A stretch of 52,839 nucleotides of DNA, from positions 1 through 52,839 of the forward strand of contig WOGZ01000235.1 of NCBI GenBank assembly GCA_009733775.1, read 5' to 3'. Position 1 is the stretch's first letter; each line of letters begins with the position of its first letter. The translations under genes were made by a program, and so were the position numbers. Source of the DNA: Alectoria sarmentosa (Eukaryota; Ascomycota; Lecanoromycetes; Lecanorales; Parmeliaceae). Shown here one piece after another: positions 10,571 to 22,607 of the stretch. Below the pieces are notes generated by a model. That model was not told the origin of the DNA, ran no database searches, and saw only the letters and a list, made by a program, of their open reading frames with translations.

Positions 10571-13500
10571 AAAACATCAAGATTGATAATTAAGGTTTTA
10601 TGAATAAACTCGATCGATTATTCGAAATGTGAAAATTAATGAAATCGTTTCTTTGAAGTTATTGAATAATGATATTAAATTGATTTCACGAATAATGATT
10701 GTTTTATCGAAATTATAATAATAGCTTTTTTAAAGTTATAATGACGCCTTTTTCAAATTAACGTAAGAAATCATTTATAAACGATGCTTCAATTCGATCA
10801 ATTGACGAAATCTCTCGAATTTATCTTTAAAAAGAGTTTTAATAAGGTCGTTAATTATTTGTTAATCGATAAAAACATATTTTAAAACGATATTTTCGGC
10901 GATGACTTATTTTCGTATATAATAATGTTAAATATCAATATGTTTAATATGAATATAAAATTAAAGGTTTTTGATTAACGTTATAACGTTTTAATTGTCG
11001 CAATAAATCATCATTGTTTAAAAACATTTAACGCTTAAATTAAATTAATTAAAGAATTCACATAATTAAATCGTCTTTTTGATAATTTGAATTTAATTAA
11101 TATATTCGATCTTATAAATTAAAAACGTTATTATGAATTATCATTTGAAAAATCAATTAATTGTCGTATTGTTTATATTAAGAACGTATTTAAAAGTGAA
11201 ACGTTGAGTGTTTTAATCGCTTGTTTAATCAACGTCGATATAATTTATAAAAAATTTAAAATCGTTTTGAAACATAAATTATTAATTTTTCGTATAATTA
11301 AAATATCGAAAGATGCGTTTAATTACGTTTTAATGAAAAACATTAAGATTCGAATCATATCGAAAAATTATTAAAATTGCGAAGACGATATTCGAGCGAA
11401 TATTTAACATCGTATATATGAAAAAATCGATAACAAATTGATAAACGTAACGAGATTTTTCAATAATCACGAAATCATTTTCGACGATATAAAACTTATC
11501 ATTAATAATGAGAATTAAAATGATCGCGAATTTAATTATGTTATAATCGATAAGAAATTTTTTGATATGAATTATTTATTTAAAACGTAGAATGCGATTA
11601 ATACGATTTTTTGCGATTATTATATCGAAATAATAAATATATAAATTCAAATCGATCATTTTAAACTTTTTATAAAATTTATTTTTAATCGTTTAAATGT
11701 CGGCTTTATCGAGATTCATAAATAAAATATCGTTTATATAAATAACGACGATGATAATATCATTAATGAATATTAAAAAATTAATAATAATAGATTCGAA
11801 ATTCAATTTTTTGAGATACATAATGAGAATATTATATTAAATTTTCAAAGATTATTTTAAATCGTATAATGTCTTTATAAGCTTATAAATCTTATTTTCT
11901 TTGCTTTTGATTTCAAAATTTATAAATTATATCACATAAATTATTTTCTCGATATCGTCATATAAAAAAATGATTTTAACATTTATTTATTTAAATTTTT
12001 AATTTAAGGTTATCGCAAAAGCGAAAATGACTTTATAATTTATAAATTTAATTATCAAAATGAAAATTTCATTAAAATCGATTCCTTTTCGTTGTTCGAA
12101 ATCTCGAATTATTTGATAAATTTTATATCAAACGATTTCGTCGATAAAGTCTTTTTTGATTTTATAAATTCATTTATTTTTTAAAACACGCGCATTTGAA
12201 AATAAATTTATTAAAATTCAAATATTATTAATGATAAGAGAATCGATCTCGTCTTATATAATTATTTATTAATGCATTTTCCGATAAAAGTTCATTATAA
12301 CCTTTTTAAAGTTTCGAGATTTATAAAATTCAATAAAAACGATTTTTATTAATAAAATGAAAAGATTCGAAATAAGATTTTGATATAATTTCGTGATTTC
12401 GAACGATTTCGTAATGAAAACAAATTCGAAAACTTTATTGATTATGAAGCAAATAATAAATTTGATCGTTGATGTAAATAAAGAAATTGCAATATCATTA
12501 TTGAATATATTAAATAATTATTCAATTGCAAGTTTTAAATCAAATACGTTTAAAACGATTATGATTTTTAACGAAATCCTTTTTGAAATTGAAATGAAAT
12601 TAAATAAATCATTAATCTCTTTTTCGACAATTGCATATCTCTTTTAACGCTTTTTTTTTGAAATTATAAATAAAAAAAAAAGTAAATGATTTTGATGCTC
12701 GATGTTTTTAGCGAATTTATATTTATTATGATAAATGTTAATTTATTTTTCGATGACAACGATGTTTAATTCGAAAAAAATAAATTTAAAAAAAAACATT
12801 ATCAATTCAATTAACATTAAAGATAATAATTATTTTATCACTATTTAAGAATATGCGATAATTTTTATTTTGATAATTTAAAAAACGTCTTTTAACGATG
12901 TGATCTTGATATTTCTTTTAATCAATATTACAAAAAATAATTTAATAATAATCGATTTGATTGATAATGCGTAAATGAAATATATTAAAAAAAATTCGAT
13001 ATTAATTTCAAATAAAATAACGTTATAATTGATAATGAATTAAATATTGCGAAAAATATTGATTATTCGAACGAACTTTGTTTAATATTTTTGAATTTTT
13101 TTTTTTTTTTAAATATAACGTTTGCTTTACGTTGAATAATAACGTTTAAATGTTTAAATTTATTATTCATTTGAAAATTATCAAACATGATATTTTTTCA
13201 AATAATATTTTTAAATAATCAAAAGATTTTCATTTAATAATTATCGAATTTAATGTCGCAATTAATGCGAAAGCGAATATATTTATTATTATCATATTTC
13301 GAATCATTAAAAAACATCTTGAACGCGATAAAAATTATTAAATCAAATTTATTAAATAATAAATAAACGTCAAATCGAAGGGTTTTATCGTCAAAAAAGA
13401 TGATCATTTATTTAAAATCATTTTAAAAAATATCAAATGAATTTTAAAGATCGTTATGAATTAAATCATTTTATCATTTTTTAAAAATAATGTGTCGTTT

Positions 13501-15267
13501 ATGTGATTTTATTTTTATATTAATTATAAAGCATAATTCATAAACATCGTCGAAAAGTGAAATCGAAAAATTTATTTCAACGCACATTTTGATTAGCTTT
13601 TTGAAATTTTGAACATTTAAATAATCGTAACGTGCGTGTTATATGCGGAGGGTTATTTCATTAATTTGAGATTTCGATAAAAATTGAAATTTTTGATTAT
13701 CAAAAATAGATTTAATTGAAGATTCATTATAAACGAAAATCTCTTTATTAACGATTATTAAGATTAAAAGAATTTTTTTTTAAATATCGAGCGCATATAA
13801 ACGATTTTGAATACGTTTAAAAAAAACGTTATTTTTCGACGATAATATCGTCGAAAACAAAAATCAAAGAAAATTCTTATTTTTTTAATTATCTTTTAAA
13901 AATGAAATTGAAATCGTAATTAAATATGAATCAAACGTTTTAAAGAGTTAAAATGCGTTTAACATTATTCATTTTGCATTCAAGCTCGATGCTTTCGAAA
14001 TCGATAATTATACGATTATCAATAAAATTATTTATAAAACGTGAAAATTGAAAAGATTTAAAAATCTAAAAGAACGAAAAAATGTAAATCATATGTTGAA
14101 TATAAACATAATCGCGAAATTTAAAAAAAAACATTATTATTATAATGAATAAAATAATAATTTACGCTTTATCGACAATTTTAAATTTAATAATCTTATA
14201 AATCTTTTTATTCAAAACGTCAAAATTTGCGATAAATTCGAAAATTGATTTAAAAATAACGAAAACGATAAAGATAATAAAAACGATAAAATCAATATAA
14301 GCGATAAAATAATAAACGATTTTTAATTAAATAATCGTTATAATTGCGTCAACATTATCAAATTATTTTTTTAATTTCTCAATTGATTTGAATTCGAAAT
14401 TTTCTTTTTTTCGATTATATTTTTTATGATTTTTATGATTATAATCATTACGATTATCACGATTATCGCGACTTTCGCGATTTTTCTTATTTATATTATT
14501 TTCATTTAAATGTTTATTACGTGCATCGCATTTATTAATATCATATCAATTTTTTTTGCAATGAATATAATATTTGCAAATTTAAATATAAATGCGAAAA
14601 TTATTAAAATTTACGTTCGTTTAAATGCGATGTTCGATAACATCTTTAATAACAATAAAGATAAACACGAATTATTAAATATGTTTAAGAAAATCATCAA
14701 TAATGATAACGAGCGTATACATTTTCGAAATAAAATCGAATAAATTAATAACGATGTTGAAAAATCGAATTATCGTATAATTCAACGTTTATTTAATCTC
14801 ACGATTTTCATCATAAACGTTATAAATTTGAATATAATTCTCGCGATACGCATTGTAGTAAAAATTCAATCTTTTATAAAAATAATAAATTTTTCAATTT
14901 TCATCGAAAAGAAAAATCGTTCGATCGAATTGATTTTTGAATTCTCAAATAACGTTCATAAAGATATTAATATATTTTTATAATTTATTTTCACAATTGA
15001 TCAAAATGAAAGATTTTAATTTAAAAATGATAAAATTAAAAATGTTAAAATCTCGAAATTTATACTTTTCGAGCTTTTTTCAAATATTAAAAACATTAAT
15101 GTGATATTCGATCTTATCTCGAAAGTTGTTTTCGCAATGAATTTTTATCATCGTGTAAATTTTATTATACGTTTCGATTTAAATTAAAACGTTTATTTTA
15201 ATAATAATAGGCTCTGTTTCGATAATTAAACGATTATTCGAAACGTTTTTTATTTTAATAACAAAAC
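10571..15267 (-). mobile_element. Element E, pol segment left of element B
   Basis: Minus-strand Copia pol by position (integrase to RNase H), apart from the RT box at 11690-11765. Short open stretches on either strand here (for example 12393-12647 and 14510-14743 on +) are antisense and not taken as genes. A region near 14085-14135 (complement) looks like a decayed CCHC knuckle but lacks its cysteines. It ends with AAAAC (15263-15267), the left TSD of B. Confidence 0.6.
11690..11765 (-). pseudogene. Copia reverse-transcriptase catalytic region of element E
   Basis: On the complement the frame reads 'VIYINDILFMNLDKADI' followed by a stop. This fits the Copia RT motif Y-V-D-D-(I/L)-L with the first catalytic Asp changed to Asn (one G-to-A transition). 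Copia RT follows integrase in the polyprotein, which agrees with its distance from the 3' LTR. The surrounding frames carry many stops, so the enzyme is dead. Confidence 0.65.
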
Positions 15268-15450
15268 TGTTAAGGCATAACCTTGACAATTTATAAAAGA
15301 TATGAGAGTATATAAGAATCTTGATTCTTTCTACTCAGAAATAGCTACTTATAAATGCTAAGTTAAAGATCTTGTCGAGATACTTCTTTAATAAGCAAAC
15401 CTCCTTAATAAGACAAATACCTTATTAAATTTATATGCTTTCTCATAACA
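15268..15450 (-). repeat. 3' LTR of element B
   Basis: 183 bp, TGTTAAGGCA...TCTCATAACA, with TSD AAAAC on its left. It is more A/T-shifted than the right LTR. Confidence 0.94.
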
Positions 15451-15817
15451 AATGTCGATAATAAAAAAAAACGTCGACGTCCTCGTCGGAAAAAGCATCG
15501 CAAATGCAAATCCAAAAAACACCGAAAAATTTATCGATGAAATCCCTATTTAGGAAATCCTTACCTAAAAAATCCTTATTTAAAAAATCCTTGCTTAAAA
15601 AATCCTTGCCTAAAAAATCCTTATCTAAAAAATCCTTATTTAAGAAATCTTTGTTTAGAAAATCCTTATTTAAGAAATCCTTGCTTAGAAAATCCTTATT
15701 TAGAAAATCCTTATTTAAGGAAATTTTTACGCAATCGTGATCTTTTTTCAATGTTTTCTTCGTCGAATAAGAGGTGCAGAAATTGACGTTTTTTTCGAAA
15801 TTCCTTGCGCTTGACAA
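15443..15817 (-). pseudogene. C-terminal end of B polyprotein with 5-residue repeats
   Basis: 124 codons are open on the minus strand. Residues about 33-92 are twelve near-perfect repeats of the type NKDFL/SKDFL/GKDFL, followed by 'FGVFWICICDAF' and the acidic motif DEDVDVFF. The frame stops at 15443, eight bases inside the 3' LTR. The acidic motif recurs at the same position in element A. The repeat is in frame (15-bp units), and reading it this way keeps it open where most of pol is not. Its role is unknown; it could be a spacer at the end of integrase. It might instead be a chance-open minisatellite. Confidence 0.5.
15540..15719. repeat. 15-bp tandem repeat, 12 units
   Basis: Twelve consecutive 15-bp units of the form AAATCCTTATTTAAG. 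Unit differences are mostly C/T and A/G transitions. It lies inside the polyprotein tail of element B, 89 bp from its 3' LTR. Confidence 0.93.
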
Positions 15818-18379
15818 CGTCTTTATCGAATAAATCGAACGTGAACTCGGATTTCATATTCGACGATTAATTCATAAATATTCGATAAGTCATCAAAATC
15901 GTATCAAACGTTATATTCATTATTATAATTTTTTCATTTGACAAAATATTGCGTTTTATCATGTGATTGTCATTTCTCAAAAAAAATCTCAATCTCGTTT
16001 TTCGTTTTTATCACATAAAAAAGATTGATATTTTATGATTTTTTATATGAATTTTCATTCGACGAGACAAGCTTCAATTATGTTATCGATATAATAAAAT
16101 GAATTGTTATTATGAACGGCAACTCAAAACGATAAACAAATATTTTTATCTTATCAAGGATTTTGAACGAATCGACACGTTGATGATGTAATTTATGATT
16201 ATTTATATTAAGAATCTTATAACTTTGATGCAATCGAAGATATATTATGCTTTTTTCGAATAAATTAAAAGATTAATGCGATTTATCATAATAAACTTTT
16301 ATTATGACATTTGAAAATGTCAAAAAGTTTTCGATTTATTCACGCTTCAATTGTCATAATTGAACGAAATTTTTCAACGAAAGCTTTAAAAGCAATTTGA
16401 GCGAATCGCGTACATTGAATTTATAAAAAATCTCATTCAATAACATTTTGATAAATTGATTTTTGGAATTATTCAAGCTCTTTTGCAAATATGAAAACAT
16501 CTTAATTTAATTCAAAATGAGATTCGTCGTGATGAAATATCGCATAATAATTTTCATAATTTAATTAATACGTTTCGATTATTCATTTATTTGAGAATGA
16601 TAAGTCGTGAAAACGAGAATTTTCGTATTTAATTTAAAGAAAATCTTTTGTCAAAGCTCGAACATAAATTTGACATCGCGATTATTAATCGTTATTAAAA
16701 AAATTCCTCAATCGTATTGAATGAGATTAATGAGAAATAAATCAACTCATTCGTTTATCGAATAAGTAACCTTTTCAAAAATAAACAATATTCTTTTCGA
16801 AAATTTATTCGTGATAATGAATAAACAATTCAAATCGTCGATTATCAAAAATAACGCGATAATGAAATTCATCGTTACGATGTGAAATGGAATTTCAAAT
16901 TTATCAATAAAAAGCATATTATCGTAAGGTTTATGACGTTTGATTTGATTGAGCTCACACGTTGAGCAATGTTTTATGTATATTCATAAATGTTTAAAAA
17001 GATATCGCATATAAATAAAATCAATTATGCGATTATATGATTTATGAAAATCATTATGATGTTAATGATTATGAGTTAACTCGAATATTTCCTTCTCGAG
17101 TGCGTTGAATACGCATAATCATTCTCGTTCGTCGTCGAAATTTGTGTAATAAATCAATTCATTTCGTAATTTGAAATGAAAATCGATTTTGTGTATAAAA
17201 ACCTTATTAAGGTTTAAAAAAACGTCGTCAAAAAGACCTCGACGATTTTCATTAATTGCGATGAAAACAATTTTCGAAATTTTTTTCGAAAAAGCGTTTA
17301 TGACGATAACAGATTCTTCGTTTTGAGAAATTTCTTAAAAAGTTTCTCGATTAACTTATCGAAAAACTTTTTGAATAAGTTTCGATACTTGATGAATAAC
17401 GTTGTTTTTTTATATTTTGATAATTATTGCGAGCACTTTACTTTATTGCGAATCTTTAATATATTCATTTTTAAAATGAGCCTTGAAATCGTCAAACATT
17501 TTTATAAACGTGATATGATAAACGTTAAATTATCCTTCGCCTTTTGATTTGATATGCGATTCTTAATTCAAACGAAATAAAGCATTTAAAATCACATATT
17601 ATTTTTCAAATTTATAACGAAATTCAAGACTTTTAAATCGTTGAACGTATTTCGACACACGAATAATATGAAGATTTAATTTGATAATTAAAGACGTGAT
17701 TAACGTGATCTGCTTGATAATGTTTAAAGTAATTTCATAATCGATATACATTATAATATACGAGATAAATTTCATTATATGATGTATTTTATTAAATATT
17801 CAAACGATACTCGTTAATTTCAATTCGATAAATCAATAACGAGTTTCGATATTTTTAAAAAGTCGATTGAGGAAAAATATAAAGCGAATTTAAGATCGTT
17901 GAGAATAAATTTCTTTTATCTTCATAATGTCGATTATATAATATATTATAACGTCGAATTCGAAATCCTTATTAACATCGAAATCGATATAAAATATTAA
18001 TTTATCGTCGAAATAAATAAGAAACGAGGGCTTGAAAAGGATATCCTATAAGATCTAAAACGATGCGAATTTCAACTTTATAAATATGCGTAATTTTGTT
18101 CTCATAACAAAATTCTTTCTTTCGTGATCGCTTTTAAGAGAATTTATCAACATAAAAATCTTTCGATTTTGAAATGATTTGACAATTATAATATAATAAA
18201 CGACATAATCACGTAATCAATTCGTTATTTTCAAATAAATTTTTAATTTAATCAAGATATCAAGAAACGAGAATTAAAATATGATTCATAATTTGTTCTC
18301 GATAATTCATAAACTTAAAAAATCAATTTTTTATTCGAAAAGTTACACGAGAAAATAATTTAAAAAAGTCTTGAAAGAA
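15818..18379 (-). mobile_element. Element B, RNase H and integrase segment
   Basis: Minus-strand pol remnants. At 16943-16975 the complement reads 'KHCSTCELNQ', the CxxC half of the integrase HHCC zinc-binding domain. RNase H and the integrase core are expected on either side, but no catalytic DDE set can be marked with confidence. The plus-strand open stretch at 17323-17547 is antisense. Confidence 0.65.
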
Positions 18380-18790
18380 TTCACGAAAATGTTTATTTTG
18401 ACGAAAAGATCGAATATTTAACGCAAATGTTTTAAATGCTTTTTCAACGTCTTGAAATAAATCATAATATCATCGACGTAAACTCTAATAAAACGTCGAA
18501 ATTTTTTAAAAAATCGATTTATCTGCCTTTGCACGTATATAAACGAATTTTTATAATTTATCACAATTATATTAAAAATCTTTTGATCTCGATAATTGAT
18601 AATCGTAAATTTATATCGATTTTATAAATGTATTCGTTATTGATAGAAAAAGCTGACGCAATTCGTTATATTGATATATCGATAATTTTTAATTAAAAAA
18701 ATGAGATTCGATTGTAAAGGCAAAGAATAAACATTTGTTTGAATAACAAAATTCAAATCTCGTATATCAATCATAATTCGATCTTTTTTG
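18380..18790 (-). pseudogene. Gypsy reverse transcriptase of element B
   Basis: On the complement, 'VYSLPLQSNLIFLIKN' (about 18700-18750) leads to 'SFFYQ', a stop, 'RVHP' (about 18640-18655), and then to 'YVQRQIDRFFKKFRR' and 'RVYVDDIMIYFKTLKKHL' (about 18450-18530). These are successive RT blocks of a fungal Gypsy lineage (LPLQ...SFFYQW...YVDDI). The catalytic YVDD is intact at 18462-18482. At least one stop (Trp to stop at FFYQW, as a G-to-A change gives) breaks the frame. Downstream, stop-broken frames still resemble the region that follows the RT in this lineage. Confidence 0.8.
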
Positions 18791-19186
18791 ATATCATTTG
18801 ATATGATTTTTTAAACGACGAATATTGAGTAATTAAAAGACGTAAATTTTATAATTTATTTAAAACGATCTTGCTCGTGAAGCTTATCGAAAATCTTATC
18901 GACGATTTTTTTAATATTCTTATCAAGCGAATATACACGTGCGATTTTAAATATGTGTTATTTTCAATTAGATTTGAGAGAAATGCGCATTAATTTTTTT
19001 TGCGAGATATCGACGAATTCTTCTTCTTATTAAAATTCGAGAAATTTTTTAATAACGAATTAAATCGTCGAGTTTCTTTCGTAAATCGTGACCTCGTTCG
19101 ATATCATAACGTTTATTTTTATAAAAATCATCGAAACTTTCGAGACAATTGATGTGATTTCGAAAAACGACGTGATCGAAATGTTC

Positions 19187-19280
19187 GAGATATTCGAACT
19201 CGACGAGATATTCGAAATCGACGAGATATTCAAAATCGATAAAACATTCGAAATCGACGAGATATTCGAAATCGAGGATG
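19187..19280. repeat. 18-bp tandem repeat, about 5 units, in B pol
   Basis: Units of the form ATTCGAAATCGACGAGAT. It sits between the protease and RT of element B, where A (about 37800-37870) and H (about 51150-51260) have related low-complexity, TTCGAAA-rich stretches. The apparent plus-strand 89-codon frame here is antisense. Confidence 0.8.
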
Positions 19281-19391
19281 TTATAATCGTTGCAAATATA
19301 ATAATAACAAATGCGACGATTATCTTATTGAAAACACGTTTAATTCAATTCATATGATGTTTTTTGCTCGGGCGACGAGTGATCAATTTCA

Positions 19392-19592
19392 TTATATTAG
19401 ATTTATTTTTCGTAATATGAAAACAATTGTCAAAATTCGTCGTAAATTTCGAGGAATTTTGATAATTTGATCAGAATTGTTTTTGACGATTATGAAATTT
19501 ATGAAAATATTAACAAGATGCGCATATAATGAGAGCGGACTTTGATCGAATTCGAAAAAAAAATCACGATTTGATAATAAAACATAATGCAT
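19392..19592 (-). pseudogene. Protease C-terminal / linker region of element B
   Basis: 66 codons open on minus. 'VLLSNRDFFFEFDQSPLSLY' is close to a conserved stretch after the aspartic protease of this fungal Gypsy lineage (pattern (L/P)-x-R-D-F-L-F-E-P). It follows the 19980-20429 remnant after about 390 bp in which the frame is lost. Element A keeps the part just before it (38219-38599), and the two overlap in 'HFVNLSN' / 'HYVLLSN'. Confidence 0.65.
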
Positions 19593-19979
19593 TAATATGA
19601 AAATTTGAAAATAAAATAAAATAATAATAGATTATTTAGCATATATTAAATAAAGCATTAATCGATCTTTAATACGCATCTTTAAAGACATTTTCATTTC
19701 ATAATTTCCAATTCATGTTGCGAACTTAAATGTCAAAATATCGATCTTTTTTAATATTATGAAATTCATTTTGATAAACATCTTCGTTTTGAGATTATTG
19801 ATAAAATAAATTTCTTTAAACGCAATTATAGCGATAATTAACTTTTCATCTTTGCGATTTAATAAAAAGAGGGAAAAAACGATATATTTCGAAATTCGAT
19901 GCTTATTAAATTCGATATCTTATATAAAAATTGAATTCGTTATTTGATGAACTTTTTTTTCAAATAAAATTCGATGAAA

Positions 19980-20429
19980 TCATTCACGATTTGTGAGCGT
20001 TATTTCATAATTCGTATCGAAACACAATTTTTTAAGATCAATATTCTCGATTATTTTAATAAATTTCATAACGTAATGATAATCACGAAAAGCATAATTG
20101 AAATCAATTTCTTGAAAAGAATCAACGAATGATTTAATGATTTTCGAAAGAATATTCGTTATCGTCGAAAATGTTATTATGAAAGCAACTTCCTTGGTTG
20201 TGAAAGCAGTTTTTTTGGTTATGAAAACAATTTCCTTGATTGTGAAAATAGATTTCTTTGATATGGTTTCCGACGACGGTCGGCTTTGATAACTTGTTTT
20301 GGTTGCTCGACGACCTTTATTAACGTTATCAAGATGTTTGTGAAGCTCATTCCCGAAAACGAAAACATCGTGATAATAACGACATTGAAAAGTTTTCTCG
20401 ATAATGACTTTGATGATAATATCGTCCAT
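19980..20429 (-). pseudogene. Cys/His finger and aspartic protease start, element B
   Basis: 149 codons open on minus. Near residue 15, 'FQCRYYHDVFVFGNELHKHL' is a Cys/His finger (C-x2-C...H-x3-H) with its second Cys changed to Tyr, a type found before the protease in fungal Gypsy elements. Residues about 60-90 are four 7-residue repeats (TIKEIVF-like). The C-terminus 'LCFDTNYEITLTNRE' is the protease active site D-T-G with Gly changed to Asn (two G-to-A changes). The protease would process the polyprotein inside particles; here it is inactive. Open length is unusual for this window. Confidence 0.75.
20181..20264. repeat. 21-bp tandem repeat, 4 units
   Basis: Four units of the form GAAAGCAACTTCCTTGGTTGT within the Gag-protease linker of element B, in frame (7 codons). 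Element A has a different, 10-residue repeat in its corresponding linker. Confidence 0.85.
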
Positions 20430-20755
20430 GACGAAATAATCTTCGAATTCATTTTTTTGATATGATTAATAATAATTAAGCTCTTCATTCGCATAATAAT
20501 TGTTCGAATTTTTTTATTAAATATTTTCTTTTTATAACGTTAATTTAAAATTTATATTTATCTCATTCGCTTGATAAGCGATATTTTATTATCATAAAAA
20601 TCTCGAATATTAATTACGATTAAAAAAATCGACGTTTAATTTATTTTTTTGATTTTCGTTGTTTTTTTCATAACGAAGATTCGATTAATTCGAAAATTAA
20701 TTTAATAAATTTGATTCTTCGATAATTTGAAAAGATTATCGAAATGTTGATAAAG

Positions 20756-21004
20756 TTAAAGAATTTGATTGACGAAAACCTTAAAACGTTTATTAATATA
20801 ATTGATATTAATGGGGTGATTGATTAACAAAGTTGTTTTCCGAATAATTATCGTATATTCGCGGAATTTTTTGAGATTGCGATTGATTGTACGCTGAAAA
20901 GAAAAACGATGATTTGAAAAATTCATTTTAACGATTATTATCATATTAATCGAATTGTTTCGATATCGTCGAAGATCTTTTATCGATATGTTATTATGAA
21001 TCAC
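20756..21004 (-). pseudogene. Gag-region remnant of element B
   Basis: 82 codons open on minus, rich in Arg, Asn and Ile ('FSNHRFSFQRTINRNLKKF'). It lies between the N-terminal Gag-like remnant and the finger. A similar sequence occurs at 39660-39780 in element A. No domain recognised. Confidence 0.45.
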
Positions 21005-21756
21005 GACTTTATTGTCGTGTTATCTCATTTTAAATATTTTTTTTGAAATTCAATTATATCAAAAATTGATTTAATGTAATAATCATAATGAATTTCGAAA
21101 TATCACGATGAAATTTCAATGTCAAATTGTTTCATATTAAAGAAAATTGATTATACATTGATATTATATGAATAGCTTTGACGTGACGAAGCATATTCTA
21201 AATAAAGACTTTCGAAATACGTTTTTATTAAACATTATTTATAATGTAATGCTCACTTTGCAAATGTTGAAATGTTATAATAATTCTTTTTTTAAACTTT
21301 TTCATAAATGTTTCGTTTCAATCATCAATTAAGGTATTTTTTAAATCTCGCTTTTTCAACTTTATAAATTTAATGAAATGTTAAATAAAAACATTATCAC
21401 GAAGATAAATAAAAAGAATTTCTCGAATCTTATTCTCGCCCTTGAAATTAATGAGATTTTTGAATTTATTAATAAAAGCGTATACATCACGATAAAATAC
21501 GTGACGTTCGACGTTGATTATTGATAAATTCGTAAAATCTTCGTAAATAGGGTTAAAAAAACCGACGTCATCAACCTTAAGATGTGAAAACGTGTTATTT
21601 TCATTATTATTTCCGTTATTATTTAAAGGCCCTCGATCTTTGAACGAATTTATTAATTTTTGTTGAGATGAATTATTATAAACATATTAAATAACGATTA
21701 TGAAGGTTATAATTGTTATGATAACTTATATTTGAGAATCGTTGAGATTCATAAAT

Positions 21757-22047
21757 TTAATCGAATCGATTGAATGAGAATAAATGACTTTTTTCGTTAA
21801 TGTCGCTCGTGTAATATATTTCGTTTTTAATAAATTTGACGTCGTCGAATCGAATGGGATAATCGTCGATGAGATATAAGAAATTGTTTCGATAAACGAA
21901 GGATCCTCGAAAAGATAACGAATTTAAATTATGACTTTTTGAAAGGAACGAATGATTATTCGTAAGATAATACGATCGACGACTTAATCTTTTGATCACG
22001 TTTATTGAAAAAACGAATCGAGTGAGAAGAAACGAGAACGTGCTCAT
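21757..22047 (-). pseudogene. N-terminal polyprotein remnant of element B
   Basis: 96 codons open on minus, starting MSTFSFLLTRF at 22047. The start lies about 370 bp inside the 5' LTR, a reasonable position for the polyprotein start. The core 'FVYRNNFLYLIDDYPIRFDD' recurs in element A at 40431-40712 ('FVYRNNFSYFINDYFIRFVD'), so it is a conserved piece of the Gag region of this family. Function beyond Gag by position is not known to me. Confidence 0.6.
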
Positions 22048-22419
22048 TAATTTTTTATTAATATAAATAAGATTGTTTTAACAAATCTTAAAATATTTCG
22101 AATAAAATATTATATAATTTCTCGAATGATCGAATTAATGAAGATGTTTATTTGATGATCGAAAACAATAAAATCTCATAATTGTCAAATTTAAATGACT
22201 TTGTCACGAGAAATCAACTTGTCAAAACGATGATGTCGTTAAGAAATTTTTAAGAAAGTTTTTGAAGGCGTAATGAAAGACTTTATTGATAAATTTTGAT
22301 ATTATATTCGTGAGATAATGAGATAATTGATGTTTATCGAAAGAGAGCAAATTGATGATCGAATCTGCTTATCAAATAAAAAAAAATGATGTTAATAAGA
22401 AAATCGATGTTATTATCAT

Positions 22420-22602
22420 TGTTAAGACATAACCTTGACAATCTATAAAAGATATGAAAATATGTAAGAATCTTGATTCTTTTTACTCAGAAATAATTAT
22501 TTGTAAATGCTAAATTAAGGACTTTATCGAGATACTTCCTTGACAGGCAAACCTTCTTGACAAGGCAGGTACCTTGCCAAGTTTACATGCTTTCCCATAA
22601 CA
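22420..22602 (-). repeat. 5' LTR of element B
   Basis: 183 bp, TGTTAAGACA...TCCCATAACA, followed by TSD AAAAC. It retains TTGACAAGGCAGGTACCTTG, a partly palindromic block lost from the left LTR by transitions. Confidence 0.94.
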
Positions 22603-22607
22603 AAAAC

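Larger units (their letters stand above)
15268..22602 (-). mobile_element. Element B: Ty3/Gypsy retrotransposon inserted in E
   Basis: B has 183-bp LTRs (15268-15450 and 22420-22602) with TSD AAAAC at 15263-15267 and 22603-22607. It is uninterrupted, 7,335 bp, minus-strand. Order along its sense: N-terminal Gag-like region (21757-22047), a basic region (20756-21004), Cys/His finger and protease (19980-20429), protease C-terminus (19392-19592), RT (18380-18790), integrase zinc-binding CxxC (16943-16975), and a C-terminal tandem repeat (15443-15817). Protease-RT-integrase order and RT sequence make it Ty3/Gypsy, in the fungal lineage whose RT box reads YVDDI. The two LTRs differ at about 31 sites by hand count, all transitions. 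Confidence 0.93.

Noticed and set aside
12393..12647. 84-codon plus-strand frame
   Set aside because: Antisense to Copia pol of element E; no motif and no counterpart in D.
15504..15740. Plus-strand 78-codon frame of FKKSL repeats
   Set aside because: It is the antisense of the 15-bp repeat at the tail of element B; any frame of such a repeat stays open.
19088..19357. Plus-strand acidic repeat protein (FEIDEIFEIDE...)
   Set aside because: Antisense to B pol and generated by an 18-bp tandem repeat; homologous sites in A and H do not conserve a plus-sense protein in their own orientation.
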